Shown in pieces: positions 27,104 to 35,686 of a stretch of DNA of 64,000 bases; positions within the stretch are counted from its first letter, which is position 1, and every line of letters starts with the position of its first letter. The stretch covers positions 2,604,001 to 2,668,000 of the forward strand of contig OY970294.1 of assembly GCA_963716125.1 (NCBI GenBank). Reading direction: 5' to 3'. Source of the stretch: Acidiluteibacter sp963716125. GTDB taxonomy: Bacteria > Bacteroidota > Bacteroidia > Flavobacteriales_E > Vicingaceae. Both the position numbers and the translations under genes were made by a program. The notes beneath the pieces were generated by a model that searched no databases, had not been told where the DNA came from, and worked only from the letters and a program-made list of their open reading frames with translations.

Positions 27104-29359
27104 ATGAATATGCGCTATCCAATAATTATTATTTTTACATTCATTTTTAGTAGTTTAGCAGCTCAAATAAGCTATGTAAATTACCCAATTAATATAAAAT
27201 TAAAGAACAATTCTGAATCGATTAAAAATTTAATAATTGCTAAACCTAACATTGATTCTTTAATTGAAGAGGATAAAATTACGGATAACTATAAAGATAT
27301 TTCATGGAGATTTGGCGCAGTTATAGAAAAAGAAATTGATATTTTCTCATCTGCTACACTTTTAAAGTTAGCAACAGGCACCTACGTTTATCGTTTAAAA
27401 ATTTCTACTGAAGATGCTATTAGTTTAAATTTCAACTATTCACAATTTGAATTAGCAGAGGGTGTTAGTTATTTTATTCATGCTGAGAATGAGGAGCAAA
27501 CCATTGGTGGTTTTAATGAAAAAAATAATATCAGCAAAACTGAATTTGCTACAGGCTTAACAAAAGGAAAATCTGCTATTATTGAAGTATTTGTTCCTCA
27601 GGAAGCAATTGGAAAATCAAAGGCAATTATTTCATCTATTGTTTATGGTTATAGAAGCTTGTATGATAAAGCAGCATTATATGGACAATCAGGCTATTGT
27701 AATATCAATGTGAATTGTGAATTAGGAGATAATTGGCAATCAGAAAAGAGGAGTGTTGTGATGATTTTAAAAAGCAATAATTCTAGACATTGCACTGGTG
27801 CGTTAATCAATAATGTACGTCAAGATAGCATCCCTTATGTTTTAAGTGCAGATCATTGTGGACTAAATGCATCTAATTCTATTTTTGTATTCAACTATGA
27901 AAGCGCCAATTGCAACCCTCAAACAGATGGTTTTTTAAATCAATCAATAGTAGGTAGTACATTAAAAGCTAATTATATAGGTTCAGATTTTGCACTTTAT
28001 GAACTGACTAGTAAACCACCTTTAAGTTATAATGTGTTTTATGCAGGTTGGAATGCTGATGGAACTGCGCCAAAAAATGGTACCACCATACATCACCCTG
28101 CAGGAGATGTGAAAAAAATATCTATTGATTATGACACTTTAATTTCAGGACGATATGAATTATACACACTTCCTGATGGACATTGGGTAGCTACAGATTG
28201 GGATCTTGGTTCTACACAACCTGGTTCCTCAGGTGCGCCACTATTTAATGAGAAACATCAGATTGTAGGTCAATTACATGGGGGACAGGCAATTTGCGGC
28301 AATAATAAACCTGATTTATTTGGCAAATTTTCTAATTCTTGGAACTATAAAAATGCTAGTAATCAACAATTGAAGCATTGGTTGGATCCGGATTCAACGA
28401 ATATTTTAGAAATAAATGGATTAGATCCAAACGCTTCTGCATTCTCCTATGATGTAGAGATGCTTAATTTTAATCAACCAATGAAATTGGAATGTAATAA
28501 TTATAAAAATAATTCGTCATTTATTATTAGCAATCGAGGAAACATAACTATAGACAGCGTGACTTTTGGATATAAAATTAATAATCAACCTATTCAAACT
28601 TTTAAATATGTTGGCAATATTATTAGAAATCAAACTAAAACTATTTCAATCCCGTCTTTTTCAATTAATCAAAAAGATAACACAATTAGGCTCTTTGTTC
28701 AAGCGATTAATAATACGACGGATCAGAATTTTAAAAACGATACTTTAAAATCAAATTTATATAGTTTTTCACCTTCAAAAACATTACGATTAGATTTTAT
28801 GACGGATAATTATGGAAATGAATTATTTTGGCAAATTTTAGATTCAAATGGTAATTCTATTTTCTATATTTCTCCTCTTTACCCAACTTTAAATGGTGGA
28901 GGCACCTATTCGAAAGATATTTGCTTATCCGAAAATAGTTGTTATCAATTAAAATTAATTGATAGTGGTTCTGATGGGTATTGTTGTGGATTTGGAAATG
29001 GATCCACATTAATAACTGCCAATGGAGGTCAGGACACCTTAGTATATGACAATACTTTTAGTGGGAATATTAGAACCATTCCGTTTTGTGTTCCCAATTA
29101 TACTTCAATAAATGAAAATACACTTAACTCAACTGTCAATGTATTTCCTAATCCTACGGATGATGTATTGAATATTTCAATGAATAATAATCAGAAAATT
29201 ATAAGAATTTCAGTGGTGGATATGTTAGGTAGATATCAAGATTTTGAAACAGTAGAATCAAACAATAAAATATCAATAAAGGATTTACCTAAAGGGATTT
29301 ATAATTTAATAATAGAAACAGAAAACAATAGAATGACCAAGAAAATAGTTAAACTCTAA
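27104..29359 (+). CDS. T9SS-secreted trypsin-like serine protease
   Basis: Secreted protease of 751 residues. Signal peptide ends at LAAQ. A propeptide of about 190 residues leads into a chymotrypsin-fold domain of the lysyl-endopeptidase type (CNINVNCELGDNWQSEKRSV). The triad is visible: His in VLSADHCG, Asp in GSDFALYEL, Ser in QPGSSGAPLF. Next come a beta-rich region and a module with DSGSDGYCCGFGNGS, common in secreted Bacteroidota proteins. A type A T9SS sorting domain (VNVFPNPTDDVLNISM to MTKKIVKL) closes it. It should be exported by Sec then T9SS and act outside the cell. Lysine specificity is inferred from the family only. Confidence 0.87.
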   Translation: MNMRYPIIIIFTFIFSSLAAQISYVNYPINIKLKNNSESIKNLIIAKPNIDSLIEEDKITDNYKDISWRFGAVIEKEIDIFSSATLLKLATGTYVYRLKISTEDAISLNFNYSQFELAEGVSYFIHAENEEQTIGGFNEKNNISKTEFATGLTKGKSAIIEVFVPQEAIGKSKAIISSIVYGYRSLYDKAALYGQSGYCNINVNCELGDNWQSEKRSVVMILKSNNSRHCTGALINNVRQDSIPYVLSADHCGLNASNSIFVFNYESANCNPQTDGFLNQSIVGSTLKANYIGSDFALYELTSKPPLSYNVFYAGWNADGTAPKNGTTIHHPAGDVKKISIDYDTLISGRYELYTLPDGHWVATDWDLGSTQPGSSGAPLFNEKHQIVGQLHGGQAICGNNKPDLFGKFSNSWNYKNASNQQLKHWLDPDSTNILEINGLDPNASAFSYDVEMLNFNQPMKLECNNYKNNSSFIISNRGNITIDSVTFGYKINNQPIQTFKYVGNIIRNQTKTISIPSFSINQKDNTIRLFVQAINNTTDQNFKNDTLKSNLYSFSPSKTLRLDFMTDNYGNELFWQILDSNGNSIFYISPLYPTLNGGGTYSKDICLSENSCYQLKLIDSGSDGYCCGFGNGSTLITANGGQDTLVYDNTFSGNIRTIPFCVPNYTSINENTLNSTVNVFPNPTDDVLNISMNNNQKIIRISVVDMLGRYQDFETVESNNKISIKDLPKGIYNLIIETENNRMTKKIVKL

Positions 29360-29368
29360 CTATTTTCT
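29340..29368. terminator. Palindrome shared by two converging genes, possible bidirectional terminator
   Basis: AGAAAATAGTTA (29340-29351) and its exact complement (29357-29368) form a 12-bp stem with a 5-base loop. It overlaps the stop codons of the protease gene (plus strand) and the small lipoprotein gene (minus strand). The U-tracts after it are weak, so termination is plausible but not certain. Confidence 0.4.
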
Positions 29369-29488
29369 GCTTCCTTTATACATTTTACTACTTGATTGCA
29401 CTTTTTGACCTTTGTGGGTATTTCTGCAAGAGAATATAAAACTGACAATAAAAATAAGAGTTATTAGAAGGGCTAGTTTTTTAATCAT
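29360..29488 (-). CDS. Tiny lipoprotein, 42 residues
   Basis: Minus-strand frame starting MIKKLALLITLIFIVSFIFS followed by Cys: a lipoprotein signal peptide with lipobox IFSC. The mature peptide has only about 22 residues and is strongly basic (CRNTHKGQKVQSSSKMYKGS then RK). Its ATG overlaps the stop of the upstream small gene (ATGA), a classic coupled pair. It was found by reading the 400-bp gap; it is below usual gene-calling length. Function unknown. The converging protease gene ends where it ends. Confidence 0.65.
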   Translation of the reverse strand: MIKKLALLITLIFIVSFIFSCRNTHKGQKVQSSSKMYKGSRK

Positions 29489-29649
29489 TTTCCTCTCCCC
29501 CACACTCCGTTGTTTCTATCTTTTGGATTTCCCATACTACTTTTAGATTTCACTTTTGACGTTTGAACTTTTGAAGATCTACAGGAATTCATTAATACTG
29601 GGGCTGTTAAAAATACAACTAACAGTGCTATTATTCTTATTTTTTTCAT
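29485..29649 (-). CDS. Tiny lipoprotein, 54 residues
   Basis: Minus-strand frame starting MKKIRIIALLVVFLTAPVLM then NSC, a lipoprotein signal peptide with lipobox MNSC. The mature peptide of about 32 residues is basic and rich in Ser, Lys and Gly (SSKVQTSKVKSKSSMGNPKD), ending WGRGK. It is followed by the 42-residue lipoprotein with a 4-bp overlap; both mature parts begin CR and end in basic Gly-Lys-Arg residues, suggesting a related pair. Function unknown. Confidence 0.65.
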   Translation of the reverse strand: MKKIRIIALLVVFLTAPVLMNSCRSSKVQTSKVKSKSSMGNPKDRNNGVWGRGK

Positions 29650-29760
29650 AGTAATTTGAAAGTTTAAAACTTAATTTGATTAGACCAATTTAGTATTAAT
29701 TTCACAAATGGTTAAACAAAACGAATTGAAAAAATTTAGATTTAAAATAACGCCTTATTA

Positions 29761-30330
29761 TCAATTGATTAAGGTTAAAGGAAACTTTACTTCTACATCA
29801 GTATCACCCAGATTACAACTCCCATCTTTAACAGAAGGTTGATGCTTTAAAGTTATTATCACATTTCCGTTGGTAGCAGTTGCATTTTGGTTCAATATCC
29901 ATTTTGAATTCAATCCAATTGGGAATGTTCCGTCAGAATCTGTTTTTTGAATAACTAATCCATTAACAGTTGGCGATACATCAAAACATACTAAATGATC
30001 TTTAGCTTCATTAATAATCTCTAAAGTAATATCTTCTATGTTTTGCGGATCACTTTTGTCTAAAAATTTAACTGTCAAATTAGAAACGCTAGCCTTCATC
30101 AATTCAATAGTGTCCAATTGAATAGGTAGGTTTCCACCAAAACCATCAGGATCATTAAATTCAAAAGTTGAAACCTGACCGCTTGAATCATTCGTAAATT
30201 CTAATACTACCGTGGTAATTAATTCTTCCTCGTTTCCTTTAAATTCAATTTTATCAGTTTCATCTTTCTTACAGGATGAAAACATTATAGATAAAGCAAT
30301 TAGAATGTTAAATGTATTTATTTTTTTCAT
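29761..30330 (-). CDS. Lipoprotein of a TonB-receptor operon
   Basis: Protein of 189 residues with lipoprotein signal (MKKINTFNILIALSIMFSSC, lipobox FSSC). The mature region has NEEELITTVVLEFTNDSSGQ, FEFNDPDGFGGN and a late HQPSVKDGSCNLGDTDVEVK, features of a Bacteroidota lipoprotein group that I recall next to TonB receptors. It lies 12 bp downstream of the receptor gene and is last in the operon. It may be a surface-exposed partner or metal-binding accessory. That role is inferred from position only. Confidence 0.75.
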   Translation of the reverse strand: MKKINTFNILIALSIMFSSCKKDETDKIEFKGNEEELITTVVLEFTNDSSGQVSTFEFNDPDGFGGNLPIQLDTIELMKASVSNLTVKFLDKSDPQNIEDITLEIINEAKDHLVCFDVSPTVNGLVIQKTDSDGTFPIGLNSKWILNQNATATNGNVIITLKHQPSVKDGSCNLGDTDVEVKFPLTLIN

Positions 30331-30342
30331 TTTTATATGATT

Positions 30343-32691
30343 TTAATTAATTTTAAATGGAATTCTTAAGTTAAAAAGTAGGTTAATACCTTCCTCGTCT
30401 GAATAATAACGTAAACGATTGAGATAATTTCTATATACTTGATTGGTTGCATTGGATACCTCTAAAGAAAAATCGAGCGTTTGCTGCTTTACTTTGAACG
30501 AAAAGCCTGCACTTAAATTCAATAAATTATAAGCAGATGGTGGGGATGCCAACTCTTGATTTACTACAAATCTATTCTGCCTAAAAACTGAGTTTAAACG
30601 AACGCCAACAGTTGGATTTATGATTTTACCTATAGTTTTAAATTGATAATTCAATTGATTGGAGAATCTTTTTGGAGGCATAAAATACAAAAACTCATTA
30701 TCAGTGATATTGGTAGCCCATATAAAACTCATACTGTATTTATAATTTAGATTCTTTATTAATTCATAAGTAAAATCAGCATCAATTCCTTTGATAACTG
30801 CTTCTGTTTGTTGATATTCATAAACAGGGAAAGCTCCTTTAACGGTTAAAGCAGTTCCATTTGGTCTTAAATATATAAAATCTTTGATGTGATTATTATA
30901 CAAGAGCACATTAGCATTCAGTTTTTTAGAATTGAACCTTCCTCCTATTGAAATATTATTTGAATGTTCCATTTTAAGATTTTGATTACCATATTCCAAG
31001 GAGGCCAAACCATGATGAAGTCCTGAGCTGAACAATTCATTAATAGCCGGGGAGCGCTGTGCACTTGTAAAATTGATGAAAATATTGGTGTATGCTATCT
31101 TTCGATAAGATAATCCAACCATATAAGCCGCAGTATTAAAATCTTTTTGGATAGTTTGAACCTGATTATTTTCCAATTGATAAATATCATTTTGTAAAAA
31201 ATCTAATCGACCTCCAAAGTCTAAGTTAAAATATTTATAAAAGTAACTTCCACTGAAATAAGCTGCCACATTATTGGCATCGTAATTTGGGATAAAATCT
31301 CTAATTCCTCTCAAGCGATTTTTATTCGTACTGTAACTTGCACCTAATTCCAATGGAACACGCTTAATTAATCGAGGTAGTTTCCAATTAATAGCTGCTG
31401 AATAATTTTCTAGGTTAACCGAAAACTCGGCATTCTTTTTTTCAGATTCGACAACCCCTCTTAAAAAATGTTTATCAAATTCTTTTCGAATATTAAATTG
31501 TCTTGAAAGAACAAGCTCAACTTTACCCAATGATTTTAAATCATAATTAGTTTGCCATTTTATTATTTCATGCTCAGCTATTTGCTTTGGTCGATTAATT
31601 TGGTAGGAAAAATCAGATTGATCTTCTAATTTGGGATCATTGCGATTAATTACATCATTTAAATCACTTAAATTGCCCACATGTGCACCACTAAAAATTC
31701 CAATTTCTGTATTAAATTGGCTGTAATAAACTTCCGTAGAAAAACGATTCTTTTTAAATCCTAAATTCCAAGAATAGTTCAATTCTTGTGTTCCTGTATT
31801 TTTTAGATAATAATTGGGGGTTTTAATATTTCCACTCTTCTTTACACTTGATTGAATTGCCCAACTAAAATTCTTTAATCGTTTAAATTTTCCTTCCAAA
31901 CGAAGTGCTGCAATCCCTTTTCTATTGTTTGTAGCTCCTGCCAAATTGAATTGTCCGTTGATTCCTACTGTATCCATTAACGATTTAGGATTAGAAATTA
32001 CTACTCCACCAATAGCAGAAGAACTATATTTTAAGGCTGAGGCACCTTTATATACAATCATTTCATCTGTAGTAAATGGATCTATTTCAGGTGCATGATC
32101 TTCACCCCAACTTTGACTTTCTAATACTACTCCATTGTTAACCATAGCCACTCTATTGCTATGTAGCCCTTGAATCATAGGTTTGGATATATTAGCGCCG
32201 GTATTCAACATTTCTACTCCATTTACAATACTTGAAAGTCCTGCAATAGAACGAACGGCCATACTTTTAATATCATTCTGAAAATTAAATCTACAAATAA
32301 TAGAATTATCATCCAGTTCAACTAAAGGCAATCTATAAGCAATTATCTCCACTTCATCTACTTTATATTCTTGATGATTCATATAAATAGTATGAAATAC
32401 ATTAGCAGTAATTTTAAAAGTAAAAGTGTCTGTTTTACAACCTACATGGCTAATAATTAAAGTAACATCCCCTGCTAGTAAACGATCAAATTCAAAATAA
32501 CCTTTTTCGTCGGTTGCTACACCTCTATTGGTATTAGCCAATACCACAGAAGCAAAAGACAAAGGCTTTTTTTCATTTTTATCGACAACTTGTCCAGATA
32601 AAGTAAAACGTGAAATTTGAGAATTCTGTTGAGAATACGCTCCAAAGAATACTAAGTTCAATATTATAAAGAACTTATAATAGATTTTCAT
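30343..32691 (-). CDS. TonB-dependent receptor
   Basis: Outer-membrane active transporter of 782 residues. Signal peptide (MKIYYKFFIILNLVFFGAYS) is followed by a carboxypeptidase-D regulatory-like domain (SGQVVDKNEKKPLSFASVVL to GCKTDTFTF) and a plug (AGLSSIVNGVEMLNTGANIS, PMIQGLHSNRVAMVNNGVVL, SSAIGGVVISNPKS). A 22-strand-type barrel ends in NLLFNLRIPFKIN. The plug stretch ESQSWGEDHAPEIDP resembles that of receptors I associate with metal or metal-chelate uptake in Bacteroidota. Upstream is a small His/Cys-rich membrane protein and downstream a lipoprotein, so a metal substrate is suggested but not shown. Confidence 0.9.
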   Translation of the reverse strand: MKIYYKFFIILNLVFFGAYSQQNSQISRFTLSGQVVDKNEKKPLSFASVVLANTNRGVATDEKGYFEFDRLLAGDVTLIISHVGCKTDTFTFKITANVFHTIYMNHQEYKVDEVEIIAYRLPLVELDDNSIICRFNFQNDIKSMAVRSIAGLSSIVNGVEMLNTGANISKPMIQGLHSNRVAMVNNGVVLESQSWGEDHAPEIDPFTTDEMIVYKGASALKYSSSAIGGVVISNPKSLMDTVGINGQFNLAGATNNRKGIAALRLEGKFKRLKNFSWAIQSSVKKSGNIKTPNYYLKNTGTQELNYSWNLGFKKNRFSTEVYYSQFNTEIGIFSGAHVGNLSDLNDVINRNDPKLEDQSDFSYQINRPKQIAEHEIIKWQTNYDLKSLGKVELVLSRQFNIRKEFDKHFLRGVVESEKKNAEFSVNLENYSAAINWKLPRLIKRVPLELGASYSTNKNRLRGIRDFIPNYDANNVAAYFSGSYFYKYFNLDFGGRLDFLQNDIYQLENNQVQTIQKDFNTAAYMVGLSYRKIAYTNIFINFTSAQRSPAINELFSSGLHHGLASLEYGNQNLKMEHSNNISIGGRFNSKKLNANVLLYNNHIKDFIYLRPNGTALTVKGAFPVYEYQQTEAVIKGIDADFTYELIKNLNYKYSMSFIWATNITDNEFLYFMPPKRFSNQLNYQFKTIGKIINPTVGVRLNSVFRQNRFVVNQELASPPSAYNLLNLSAGFSFKVKQQTLDFSLEVSNATNQVYRNYLNRLRYYSDEEGINLLFNLRIPFKIN

Positions 32692-32727
32692 AAATTTTAA
32701 AACTTAAATAAATATCAATTTTGATAA

Positions 32728-33060
32728 TTAAATAAGTTTAATAGGAGGACCTCTTAATTGTATTAATTGAGAATATAAGTGTGGATAGGTATTAAAATTA
32801 CTTGGATACAATAGCAAGAAAAATACACCAAAGCTTAAGAATAAAAATGGTATTAAATAATAAAAATGAGGAAGTACCTTATGGCAAATAAAACATATTT
32901 CAGCATCTGAGGCTATAATGACACCATTTGCATAATTAACAGATTCAATATGCGGAACAATTGAAGTTTGATTATGATGATGGTACAAAGATTCAGGCAA
33001 AAGCAAGGCCGAAAATACCAACAATAAGAATAAAGCTATGCCTTTTTTAATAATTTGCAT
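32728..33060 (-). CDS. Small His/Cys-rich membrane protein
   Basis: Protein of 110 residues, first gene of the TonB-receptor operon, 36 bp before the receptor. It has an N-terminal hydrophobic segment (GIALFLLLVFSALLLPESLY), a YHHHNQ cluster, a CFICHK pair-of-Cys motif, a second membrane helix (FYYLIPFLFLSFGVFFLLLY) and the end LRGPPIKLI. His and Cys clusters facing the periplasm suggest metal or heme binding. I recall similar short proteins with an RGPP-like ending beside metal-related TonB receptors. A -7 box lies 7 bp upstream. Confidence 0.7.
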   Translation of the reverse strand: MQIIKKGIALFLLLVFSALLLPESLYHHHNQTSIVPHIESVNYANGVIIASDAEICFICHKVLPHFYYLIPFLFLSFGVFFLLLYPSNFNTYPHLYSQLIQLRGPPIKLI

Positions 33061-33067
33061 CTTGCTA

Positions 33068-33075
33068 CAAAAGTA
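33068..33075 (-). promoter_or_regulatory. -7 box (TACTTTTG) of the TonB-receptor operon
   Basis: Minus-strand TACTTTTG, matching TAnnTTTG, ending 7 bp before the ATG of the small membrane protein; a very short leader. No repressor site could be identified. Confidence 0.45.
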
Positions 33076-33093
33076 CTTTAAAAATCAATAAGT

Positions 33094-34923
33094 TTATTTA
33101 GAAATAAACACTTTTGAATTGTCCTTTGGATACACATTATTACTTCTATCTATATCAGCCATTCTTTCAGAAGGGTCTATCTCGATTTTTTTAATATTAT
33201 CAACAGAAAAAGGAACGCTAAACTCATACTGTGGATAGACCCAAGGCCAATCACTTAAAATTTTAGCATCTTTATTTTCAGACTTTTCAGATCGCATGAT
33301 CTCTAATGGAATGTTGTAATACTTCTTACTACCATCTGTTAATTCAATTTCGATATCTAATGGCATTGGCATTTCACCTACTCTATCAATTACTATGGTA
33401 GTTTGTTTTTTTGTTGAATTGATAGAATTAATACCATAATCTATGGTATTGGTTGATTGAAGCCACTGATCAAAATACCAACCTAACTCCATTCCAGACT
33501 CTTTCTCCATCACTCTTTTGAAGTCATTTGGGGTTGGATGTTTAAACTTCCAATCATTGAAATAACGTTTCATTCCATTCATCAAAACATCATTGCCTAT
33601 TATATAAGACAATTGATGTAAAAAAATACAACCCATAGAATACGAAGCCACACCATAAGCTCTGTTGGTTTTATACCAATCACTATGTGTACTTAAAGGC
33701 ATCTGTTCGCCAGATTTCACTAAAGAAAAGTAGGAACGATAGCTGCTTTCAAAAGGAACAAACCCGTTCAATATTTCTTGTAAAATAACATCTTCAGCAA
33801 AAGAAGTAAATCCCTCATCCATCCATGAATGCTCAGACTCATTGGTAGCTAAAACTTGCTGATACCAACTGTGAATAGCTTCATGAGCAGTAACCCCTAT
33901 CAAACTTCCTTTAGATCTTTCACCAGTAATTAAAGTTGCCATTGCATATTCCATTCCACCATCACCACCTTGAATTATGGCATATTCATTAAAAGGATAT
34001 TTTCCAAAATTAGCATTCATCAGTTGAAAAACTTTAGAAGCGTATTTTGGTAAAGTATCCCACAAAACAGTTTTTTCACTTTTAATATAAAAAAAACGCA
34101 ACAATGGACCATTGGGAACTTGAGTAGTAATATGCGTATAATTTTTATCGGCAGCCCAAGCAAAATCATGCACTTTTGGACTTTTAAAATGCCATTTTAA
34201 TTTATTTGAGGTTGAGTTGGCTGTTTTTTTAGCATACCCTTTCCCTATTTCATTCGCATTTTGTAAATATCCAGTTCCTGCAATTGTATAAGCAGAATCT
34301 AAATTAATAGTAACATCAAAAGTTCCCCAAACGCCATAAAACTCTCTTCCTATATAAGGGTCTGCGTGCCATCCTTCAAAATCATATTCAGCCATTTTAG
34401 GATACCATTGTGTCATAGAATAAGCTATTCCCTCCTTATTATCTCTTCCTGAACGTCTAATTTGAGTTGGAACTTGGGCTTTGAATTTCATATCAAAATT
34501 AGTAGATGAATGAGGTAAAATAGGGTCATTCAATTCTACTTCTAAAATAGTCCCTACTACTTTATAATTTAAATCTGCTCCATTTTGCTTTAAACTTATT
34601 ATATTTTGATAACCTTCTTCATTTTTATCCAATTGGTAAATACGGTCTCCCACTCTTCTATCAGGATCTGCAATATCTCTAGACCTAACATCCATAGAGC
34701 TACCTTTTTGAAAAGCATTAAAATACAAATGATAAAACACTTTATTTAAGGTATCAGGTGAATTATTAGTGTAAACTAATTGTTGATTCCCATCAAAAGT
34801 ATGATTTGTAGCATTAAAATCGATATTCATGGTGTAGGCTACCTCTTGTTGCCAATAAGTTCGCTGCGCATTTATTGTGAAGATGGTTGAAATTGAGAAA
34901 ACTAATGATAATATAAACTTCAT
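33094..34923 (-). CDS. M1-family metallopeptidase
   Basis: Exported zinc peptidase of 609 residues. Signal peptide MKFILSLVFSISTIFTINA. The N-terminal aminopeptidase-N-like beta domain is followed by the catalytic domain with the zinc motif HEAIH in GVTAHEAIHSWYQQV and the third ligand in SWMDEGFTSFAED. The exopeptidase motif appears as GGDGGMEYAM, close to the GAMEN type. A short C-terminal domain ends in IEIDPSERMADIDRS. There is no T9SS domain, so it is probably periplasmic. Most likely it removes N-terminal amino acids from peptides. Divergent from the HU gene across 272 bp that hold a hairpin and the HU promoter. Confidence 0.9.
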   Translation of the reverse strand: MKFILSLVFSISTIFTINAQRTYWQQEVAYTMNIDFNATNHTFDGNQQLVYTNNSPDTLNKVFYHLYFNAFQKGSSMDVRSRDIADPDRRVGDRIYQLDKNEEGYQNIISLKQNGADLNYKVVGTILEVELNDPILPHSSTNFDMKFKAQVPTQIRRSGRDNKEGIAYSMTQWYPKMAEYDFEGWHADPYIGREFYGVWGTFDVTINLDSAYTIAGTGYLQNANEIGKGYAKKTANSTSNKLKWHFKSPKVHDFAWAADKNYTHITTQVPNGPLLRFFYIKSEKTVLWDTLPKYASKVFQLMNANFGKYPFNEYAIIQGGDGGMEYAMATLITGERSKGSLIGVTAHEAIHSWYQQVLATNESEHSWMDEGFTSFAEDVILQEILNGFVPFESSYRSYFSLVKSGEQMPLSTHSDWYKTNRAYGVASYSMGCIFLHQLSYIIGNDVLMNGMKRYFNDWKFKHPTPNDFKRVMEKESGMELGWYFDQWLQSTNTIDYGINSINSTKKQTTIVIDRVGEMPMPLDIEIELTDGSKKYYNIPLEIMRSEKSENKDAKILSDWPWVYPQYEFSVPFSVDNIKKIEIDPSERMADIDRSNNVYPKDNSKVFISK

Positions 34924-35020
34924 AAACTATTTTTAGGTTTTCAAAAATACAAATATCTCAATCAATTAAGCAATAATTAATGATGGTATTCATATTGATT
35001 TCAAAAAGCACTCTTTTTTT

Positions 35021-35038
35021 ATGGGGGTTTTCCCCCAT
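35021..35038. promoter_or_regulatory. G/C hairpin upstream of HU
   Basis: ATGGGGG-TTTT-CCCCCAT is a perfect 7-bp inverted repeat in an A+T-rich gap, about 80 bp upstream of the HU -33 element and 100 bp upstream of the M1 peptidase gene. It has no U-tract on the proper side for either strand, so it does not look like a terminator. It may be an operator or a structural site. Confidence 0.5.
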
Positions 35039-35116
35039 GTACGCAAAGATTTGAGATACAATTATTAACAATGCCCCATTTTTATTAACAAAAAGATGAT
35101 TTTTTTACTGAAATCC

Positions 35117-35146
35117 TTGCAGGGCTTACAAATTCCTATATATTTG
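35117..35146 (+). promoter_or_regulatory. Promoter of the HU gene
   Basis: TTG at 35117-35119, 19-bp spacer, TATATTTG at 35139-35146: a good match to the Bacteroidota -33/-7 consensus. The predicted leader before the ATG is about 45 bases. Confidence 0.65.
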
Positions 35147-35195
35147 TAGACTATCAAAATAATTAAATATAATTTTTAACTAAAAACAAATTAAA

Positions 35196-35468
35196 ATGAA
35201 CAAATCAGAATTAGTAGATGAAATGGCAAATGAGTCTAATTTAACTAAGGTAGATGCTAAGAAAGCATTAGACGCTTTTATCAATGCAACTTCAAAAGCT
35301 CTTAAAAAAGATGACAAAATTGCTTTAGTTGGATTTGGTACATTCTCAATTTCTAAAAGAGCTGCAAGAAAAGGTAGAAATCCACAAACTGGAAAAGAAA
35401 TCAATATTGCTGCAAAAAATGTAGTTAAGTTTAAAGCTGGAAGCGAGTTATCAGGTAATGTAAACTAA
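35196..35468 (+). CDS. HU-family DNA-binding protein
   Basis: Nucleoid protein of 90 residues that bends DNA as a dimer. It shows the HU N-terminal helices (MNKSELVDEMANESNLTKVD, AKKALDAFINATSKALKKDD), the saddle strand KIALVGFGTFSISKRAARKG and the DNA-arm signature GRNPQTGKEINIAAKNVVKF. Length and all conserved positions are normal. It has its own promoter and a strong terminator, so it is monocistronic. IHF-like specificity is not indicated. Confidence 0.96.
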   Translation: MNKSELVDEMANESNLTKVDAKKALDAFINATSKALKKDDKIALVGFGTFSISKRAARKGRNPQTGKEINIAAKNVVKFKAGSELSGNVN

Positions 35469-35490
35469 GAATTCCAAAAAGATTTTTTAT

Positions 35491-35525
35491 AAACCTTTGA
35501 ACGGTATAGTTCAAAGGTTTTTTTT
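35491..35525 (+). terminator. Rho-independent terminator of the HU gene
   Basis: Perfect 12-bp stem (35491-35502 with 35509-35520, AAACCTTTGAAC and complement), loop GGTATA, followed by a U-run to 35525. It starts 22 bp after the HU stop. Confidence 0.93.
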
Positions 35526-35540
35526 ATGTAAATTTTTTAT

Positions 35541-35612
35541 GCCCTCGTAGTTCAACGGATAGAATAAAAGTTTCCTAAACTTTCGATTGAGGTTCGATTC
35601 CTCACGAGGGTA
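35541..35612 (+). tRNA. tRNA-Arg (anticodon CCU)
   Basis: Folds as a full cloverleaf. The 7-bp acceptor is GCCCTCG with CGAGGGT (first pair G-U). The D-stem GTTC pairs with GAAT around AACGGATA. The anticodon stem AAAGT pairs with ACTTT and the loop TTCCTAA has CCT at 35574-35576. The T-stem TGAGG pairs with CCTCA and the loop is TTCGATT. Discriminator A. The CCA is not encoded. It decodes AGG arginine codons. Confidence 0.93.
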
Positions 35613-35636
35613 CTTTAATAGTCTGTATAAATTGAT

Positions 35637-35644
35637 TATATTTG
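35637..35644 (+). promoter_or_regulatory. -7 box (TATATTTG) before the THX gene
   Basis: TATATTTG lies 42 bp before the ATG of the THX-like gene and 24 bp after the tRNA. The -33 element is weak. Confidence 0.4.
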
Positions 35645-35686
35645 TTTTTCAAACAATCTAAAGTCTAACACTTATATATTAAATTT

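Noticed and set aside
35021..35038. Terminator between the M1 peptidase gene and HU
   Set aside because: It is upstream of both divergent genes and lacks a U-tract in either direction.
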